Source: Siphonodentalium dalli
Taxonomy: Eukaryota > Mollusca > Scaphopoda > Gadilida > Siphonodentaliidae
Assembly (NCBI GenBank): GCA_032622095.1
Contig: CP136069.1
Span: forward strand, 165,594,394-165,658,393
Length of the DNA: 64,000 bases
Direction: 5' to 3'
Part shown: piece by piece, positions 59,182 to 64,000 of the stretch
Layout of the letters: every line of letters starts with the position of its first letter
Position numbering within the stretch: position 1 is the first letter of the stretch
Made by a program: the position numbers and the translations under genes
Notes under the pieces: model-generated
Seen by the model: the letters and a program-made list of their open reading frames with translations, nothing else
Databases searched by the model: none
Told to the model about the DNA's origin: nothing

Positions 59182-59458
59182 AAATTGCAAAAATTAAATT
59201 AAATAATTTTGCCTTGAAAATTGGTTGCTTGGCCAGATTCAACCTTCACCTGATGATTGCATTTTGAAGAAATATAGTAACATGTGCTATATGGCTAATA
59301 TCTCTTGACTGGCGCCATGGATATTGGTCTGGAAATTAGAGAAATGTTAGAACCAATATCTCACTCTGACCAATGTCTAACTGTGGCCCACATTCCCACA
59401 TTCCTCTATATCTGGTGCTGCAACATATTCTCGTGCAAATAGGTTTATTTGTACCTAA
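59182..59458. other. No feature recognised
   Basis: AT-rich sequence without ORF or repeat of note. Confidence 0.3.
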
Positions 59459-59775
59459 ATATTCACATATGTTCATATTTTTTTTATTTATTTAAATTTG
59501 TTTAAATAAAAATTTAGGAAAACTAACGCCATTATACACTCTGTCAGGTCACCCCGAGTCACCACACCAAATTTCGTTGAAATCTGAGCACCAATATTAA
59601 CAAAGACATGTTGGTCTCAACTTTACTCCAGTCTTATATATGTATATATAAACAGTCCCATGAAACATGTATACATTTATTGATGGACGTGTCATGGGCT
59701 CTTCATACAGGATCAGGTTCATTATTCCGAAGGTTCCATATTCCGAAGGGTCGCTATTCCAAAGGTTCTTATTAA

Positions 59776-60270
59776 AGGCACGTGAGGCCTTAGTTGTCGA
59801 AAATATTCATATTTGTTCGAATCACCGTAAACAGAAAAAACATTAAAACGCATACAGTTTCGTTCATATATACCATGAACATCGCGTAAACAGCATGCTA
59901 TCACGAAGACCTACTATATTTTACCTAAGCAAGAGCCTGGTTGTGTTACAGAAGACAGCACAATGCTTCTGGCTAATCACACACAAATGGCATAAACGCT
60001 CTTTATTAGTTCCATATCAGGAATTCACCAACGAAGAACGCTCTTTATGTTTACCATCATAATATAAACAAACACCAGAAAAGTTACTTTTTATGCCTTT
60101 GTTTACATAACAATGGTCAAATATATGACAATAACATACTGTTTATGCGATATTTCTTATTTGTATACGGACAAAGTATGTCTACATTTTGATGTTCTTT
60201 CTGTTTGTGGTGGTTTTTGACGGGTGGAAATATTTTCACAGGATACCCACCGCCAAGGCCAACCGTACCT
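59776..60270 (+). mobile_element. Kolobok-like nonautonomous element, 495 bp
   Basis: Ends AGGCACGTGAGGCC / AGGTACGGTTGGCC (read inward) with TTAA at 59772-59775 and 60271-60274. The duplicated copy has the empty site TTCTTATTAAGAAGG near 62441. The interior shares AAGACCTACTA, CTGGCTAATCACACACAAATGG and two AACGCTCTTTAT boxes with the 12795-15446 element. Confidence 0.9.
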
Positions 60271-60379
60271 TTAAGAAGGTTCGCTATTCTGAAGGTATGC
60301 TATTCTGGGCGTATTTAACCAGAAAAGATGGACAGCTCTAATACCAAGTAGTTATTATTACCACGATTTTACAGTTATC

Positions 60380-60590
60380 CATCTTTGTCTGGAATACCAC
60401 CCGTTTGACCTCGTCCTGGCACGATCAGGCCCAGAAACAATAAAAATAGCAAACTGCAATGATCGATATCTAATTACTCTGAGCTTTGATGGGTGGGTTC
60501 CTCGACACTAATCAAATATTTTTTTCCCACCGAAGCCAAAGAAAGAGTAATTTAGCAGCGTCTTATCGGATTGAGTACATTTAAGTTATT
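60380..60590 (+). repeat. F3-like fragment (copy 1)
   Basis: TTACTCTGAGCTTTGATGGG...TTCCTCGACACTAATCAAATA...ATCGGATTGAGTAC; same in copy 2 at 62560-62765. Confidence 0.5.
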
Positions 60591-61524
60591 TCCTTCATAA
60601 AAAGAGTCATATGATAAAGAACCCTCTCAATACTTTAGAATATAGATAATAGAATGAAACTTCAAAATAACAAGTTATAAAAACCTTCTGAATATTGAGG
60701 AATATAGAGAACCTTGGGAATAGCGAAACTTCGGTATAATGAACCTTGGGAATAGCGAACCTTTGGACATAGAGTGACATGTCGTCGTCCTACGGTCCAT
60801 ACGCACTGGCGTGATCGTGATTCGTATATCCCAAGTTGGCCAGAAATAAAGGCACTCCTATGAAACATACATTTATCATTTTATAGATGTACGTACGTGT
60901 TTTGGGTTGTCCATACGTACTGACGTAATCATATTATGTCTTTAAGTCCTTCGCTTAATTGTTTGTTCTGATTATTTCCTCGATAAATAAGTTGCATGTG
61001 GTGCCATTTGATCGCGAAATCGTTAAATTGGTAGTGATTCATCGACCATGTTCCCATGTCGGAATGGGACGATGGTATAATCCAGGGATGGCTTTCAGTG
61101 TGTACCATAACTTCCTGGTTCAGTGGTGAAGTGTTAGCTTCAGACACGTCAGTTACTTGTTTAGGTGCGAAGTGGACACATTCGATTGGTAAGTGGTGGT
61201 TGCGTGTACTTGGAGGTTTGCTGGTCATTTCGTCATGACAGGAGACGTGTGAATAGCCTTTACTTTACTTGTTCAGCCACACAATTCGTGTAACTTGTAA
61301 TGTGGTATTGCTATTCAATTTCAATTTGTTTATTTCACTCATTTAAATCAGTTGAGATATACAAGGAACATGAGAAATTGGATGTTTATAAACAATTGAA
61401 TGGATATATACACTTGGCGGGAAAAGTCGTGTCATTTTACGGCGCCAAAGCTACACGTTTTTAGATATCGTCCCGACTTGTAGCGGTACCTCTAAATGAT
61501 CATCCGGTATTAGAGTATATAATA

Positions 61525-61848
61525 CTATTAGGGCCACTTCCTAATGGCGCTTCTGGTGCGCACCAGAAACGACGTTATATTGTGTCGGTTCTGGCTCTTA
61601 CGGCGCGGAAAAAAATTCGATGTTTTGGAGCCAGCTTGGATTTCACATTTGAATCCATTGGCTCAACATGCAGCCCCGCATCTTGGCGCGCTCCGAAAGC
61701 GACACCAGCGCCAAAATGTGCGACATTATGGCGTACATATATAGTGTCGCTTCTGTCGCTTCTGTCGCTTCTGTCGCTTTCAGCGGCGACTAAATTAAAT
61801 GACGCACATTTTGGCGCTTTCGGCGCCATTAGGAAGTGGCCCTAATAG
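61525..61848. mobile_element. 324 bp MITE with GTCGCTTCT tandem core
   Basis: Inverted ends CTATTAGGGCCACTTCCTAA plus TGGCGC (26 bp, perfect) with TA at 61523-61524 and 61849-61850. The interior has four GTCGCTTCT units (61744-61779) and GCGCCAAAATG boxes. The ORFs at 61544-61845 read through it. Confidence 0.8.
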
Positions 61849-61850
61849 TA

Positions 61851-62136
61851 TAGAACCCCTAATAACGAACCAAAGCCGGACGCTTTGGCGTATATAGACT
61901 ATATCTGATATTGTGACGTCACCAATTATTATCTAATACGACACTGCTGTTTTTAATTTTTGTCGCACAGTAGATCGGTGTGCTTAAAGCATTAATGTCG
62001 TAATCTGAAATAAACGGGTGCGTTCTTTCAATGGCCGGCTTTCCAAATTGAGGGGCAGGGGCGTAGGAACCGTGTGGGGGGGGGGTAAAAAAAATTCCAG
62101 AAAATGGTCAACACTTAAACTGTATTTCTTATTTAT
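61851..62136. other. Spacer between the duplicated copies
   Basis: Contains GTAATCTGAAATAAACGGGTGCG and a G10 tract followed by TAAAAAAAATTCC (62077-62099), related to the left part of the F3 repeat at 34.5 kb. Confidence 0.4.
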
Positions 62137-63703
62137 TCACATATGTTCATATTTTTTTTATTTATTTAAATTTGTTTAGATAAAAATTTAGGAAAACTAA
62201 CGCCATTATACACTCTGTCAGGGCACCCCGAGTCACCACACAAAATTTCGTTGAAATCTGAGCACCAATATTAACAAAGACATGTTGGTCTCAACTTTAC
62301 TCCAGTCTTATATATGTATATATAAACAGTCCCATGAAACATGTATACATTTATTGATGGACGTGTCATGGGCTCTTCATACAGGATCAGGTTCATTATT
62401 CCGAAGGTTCCATATTCCGAAGGGTCGCTATTCCAAAGGTTCTTATTAAGAAGGTTCGCTATTCTGAAGGTATGCTATTCTGGGCGTATTTAACCAGAAA
62501 AGATGGACAGCTCTAATACCAAGTAGTTATTATTACCACGATTTTACAGTTATCCATCTTTGTCTGGAATACCACCCGTTTGACCTCGTCCTGGCACGAT
62601 CAGGCCCAGAAACAATAAAAATAGCAAACTGCAATGATCGATATCTAATTACTCTGAGCTTTGATGGGTGGGTTCCTCGACACTAATCAAATATTTTTTT
62701 CCCACCGAAACCAAAGAAAGAGTAATTTAGCAGCGTCTTATCGGATTGAGTACATTTAAGTTATTTCCTTCATAAAAAGAGTCATATGATAAAGAACCCT
62801 CTCACTACTTTAGAATATAGATAATAGAATGAAACTTCAAAATAACAAGTTATAAAAACCTTCTGAATATTGAGGAATATAGAGAACCTTGGGAATAGCG
62901 AAACTTCGGTATAATGAACCTTGGGAATAGCGAACCTTTGGACATAGAGTGACATGTCGCCGTCCTACGGTCCATACCCACTGGCGTGATCGTGATTCGT
63001 ATATCCCAAGTTGGCCAGAAATAAAGGCACTCCTATGAAACATACATTTATCATTTTATAGATGTACGTACGTGTTTTGGGTTGTCCATACGTACTGACG
63101 TAATCATATTATGTCTTTAAGTCCTTCGCTTAATTGTTTGTTCTGATTATTTCCTCGATAAATAAGTTGCATGTGGTGCCATTTGATCGCGAAATCGTTA
63201 AATTGGTAGTGATTCATCGACCATGTTCCCATGTTGGAATGGGACGATGGTATAATCCAGGGATGGCTTTCAGTGTGTACCCTAACTTCCTGGTTCAGTG
63301 GTGAAGTGTTAGCTTCAGACACGTCAGTTACTTGTTTAGGTGCGAAGTGGACACATTCGATTGGTAAGTGGTGGTTGCGTGTACTTGGAGGTTTGCTGGT
63401 CATTTCGTCATGACAGGAGACGTGTGAATAGCCTTTACTTTACTTGTTCAGCCACACAATTCGTGTAACTTGTAATGTGGTATTGCTATTCAATTTCAAT
63501 TTGTTTATTTCACTCATTTAAATCAGTTGAGATATACAAGGAACATGAGAAATTGGATGTTTATAAACAATTGAATGGATATATACACTTGGCGGGAAAA
63601 GTCGTGTCATTTTACGGCGCCAAAGCTACACGTTTTTAGATATCGTCCCGACTTGTAGCGGTACCTCTAAATGATCAACCGGTGTTAGAGTATATAATAC
63701 TAG
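62137..63703 (+). repeat. Direct duplication, copy 2 (without insertion)
   Basis: Nearly identical to copy 1. It holds the pre-insertion sequence at the TTAA site (about 62441). Confidence 0.9.
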
Positions 63704-63765
63704 CAGGTTAGCCCGCCACCGGCGGCTTGTCCGAAACATTGTTTATATATTTTTTTAATTTTTAG

Positions 63766-64000
63766 CTCCACGCGTTTCAATAAGAAAAAATTGTACCCGG
63801 TAGCTCCACCCGTTTCCGAGATCTGGTCTGCGCATGCGCGAAGCTGGCTTCGCACGGACTCGGCGACCCGATCAAATTTGTACCCGGCCCAAGATACATT
63901 CACATAGCAAATTTCAAGTCGATAGCTCCACCCGTTTCCGATATCTCGTCTGCGCATGCGCTGCACGGGCGTCGCATGGGCTCGGCGACCCGATAAAATT
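63766..64000 (+). repeat. Tandem repeat, ~121 bp unit, runs off the window
   Basis: TAGCTCCACCCGTTTCCGA.ATCT.GTCTGCGCATGCGC...GGCTCGGCGACCCGAT occurs at 63801 and 63922, with a partial unit at 63765. GC-rich; the minus-strand ORF at 63700-63966 is a read-through. Confidence 0.7.

Larger units (their letters stand above)
59459..61528 (+). repeat. Direct duplication, copy 1 (with 495 bp insertion)
   Basis: Matches 62137-63703 at nearly every base once the inserted element (59776-60270) is set aside. ORFs at 60662-60868 and 60929-61228 recur in copy 2 with one or two changes because the DNA is duplicated; they have no domain. Confidence 0.9.

Noticed and set aside
60662-63413. Pairs of identical ORFs in the direct duplication
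   Set aside because: They are identical only because the DNA was duplicated recently; no domain or splice context supports a gene.

Overview
The window is eukaryotic DNA, AT-rich and gene-poor. It has introns with GT/AG borders, a tRNA-derived SINE, TA-, TAA- and TTAA-flanked DNA transposons, many hairpin MITEs, micro- and minisatellites, and an intronless class A GPCR-like gene. The repeat content and the transposase-like gene family suggest a marine invertebrate, probably a lophotrochozoan such as a mollusc or brachiopod; the sequence alone does not fix the species. I see no rRNA gene, no convincing tRNA gene, no operon and no CRISPR array.

Only two loci look like real protein-coding genes. 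The first, on the minus strand, is a large decayed transposase-like gene in three collinear pieces: 24928-23254 (N-terminus, AT-hook, Cys-rich segment, first two acidic motifs), 12020-11252 (third, Glu-containing motif and a duplicated acidic tail) and 10714-10239 (basic repeats and a PHD finger). The borders match in splice phase, so the pieces can be read as one gene with an 11.2 kb intron, broken by four single-base frameshifts and one stop. The second is a GPCR-like ORF at 31925-32773 (+) that has TM1-5 and TM7 but no TM6.

Layout: 0-2 kb holds nested MITEs. 3.0-3.7 kb is a ~170 bp tandem-repeat element. 5.04-7.07 kb and 19.89-22.43 kb are the arms of a ~2 kb inverted repeat enclosing 12.8 kb. 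Inside lie the PHD/third-motif exons, a TTAA-flanked Kolobok-like element with a partial THAP zinc finger (12795-15446), a second ~165 bp repeat array (15.84-16.95 kb) and a SINE (17.04-17.33 kb). 23.2-24.9 kb is the first exon of the transposase-like gene. 25-31 kb is mostly unrecognised. 31.9-32.8 kb is the GPCR. 33.9-35.3 kb holds tandem repeats. 37.0-39.6 kb is a complex of direct and inverted units with internal hairpins. 43.39-45.39 kb is a minisatellite of about 60 units. 46.6-55.2 kb carries several DNA-transposon relics, including a Harbinger-like element (50770-52100) and a nearly perfect 0.96 kb palindrome (54222-55177). 59.46-63.70 kb is a ~1.57 kb direct duplication, one copy of which carries a 495 bp TTAA element.

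In three places the window contains both the filled and the empty version of an insertion site or enough copies of the host repeat to infer it, so target-site duplications can be read directly (TTAA at 59772/60271; TA at 21557/21892; TA at 1029/1394). What the region shows is several generations of transposition, nesting and repeat expansion around one decayed transposase-like gene and one odd receptor gene. No metabolic or host pathway can be assembled from it.
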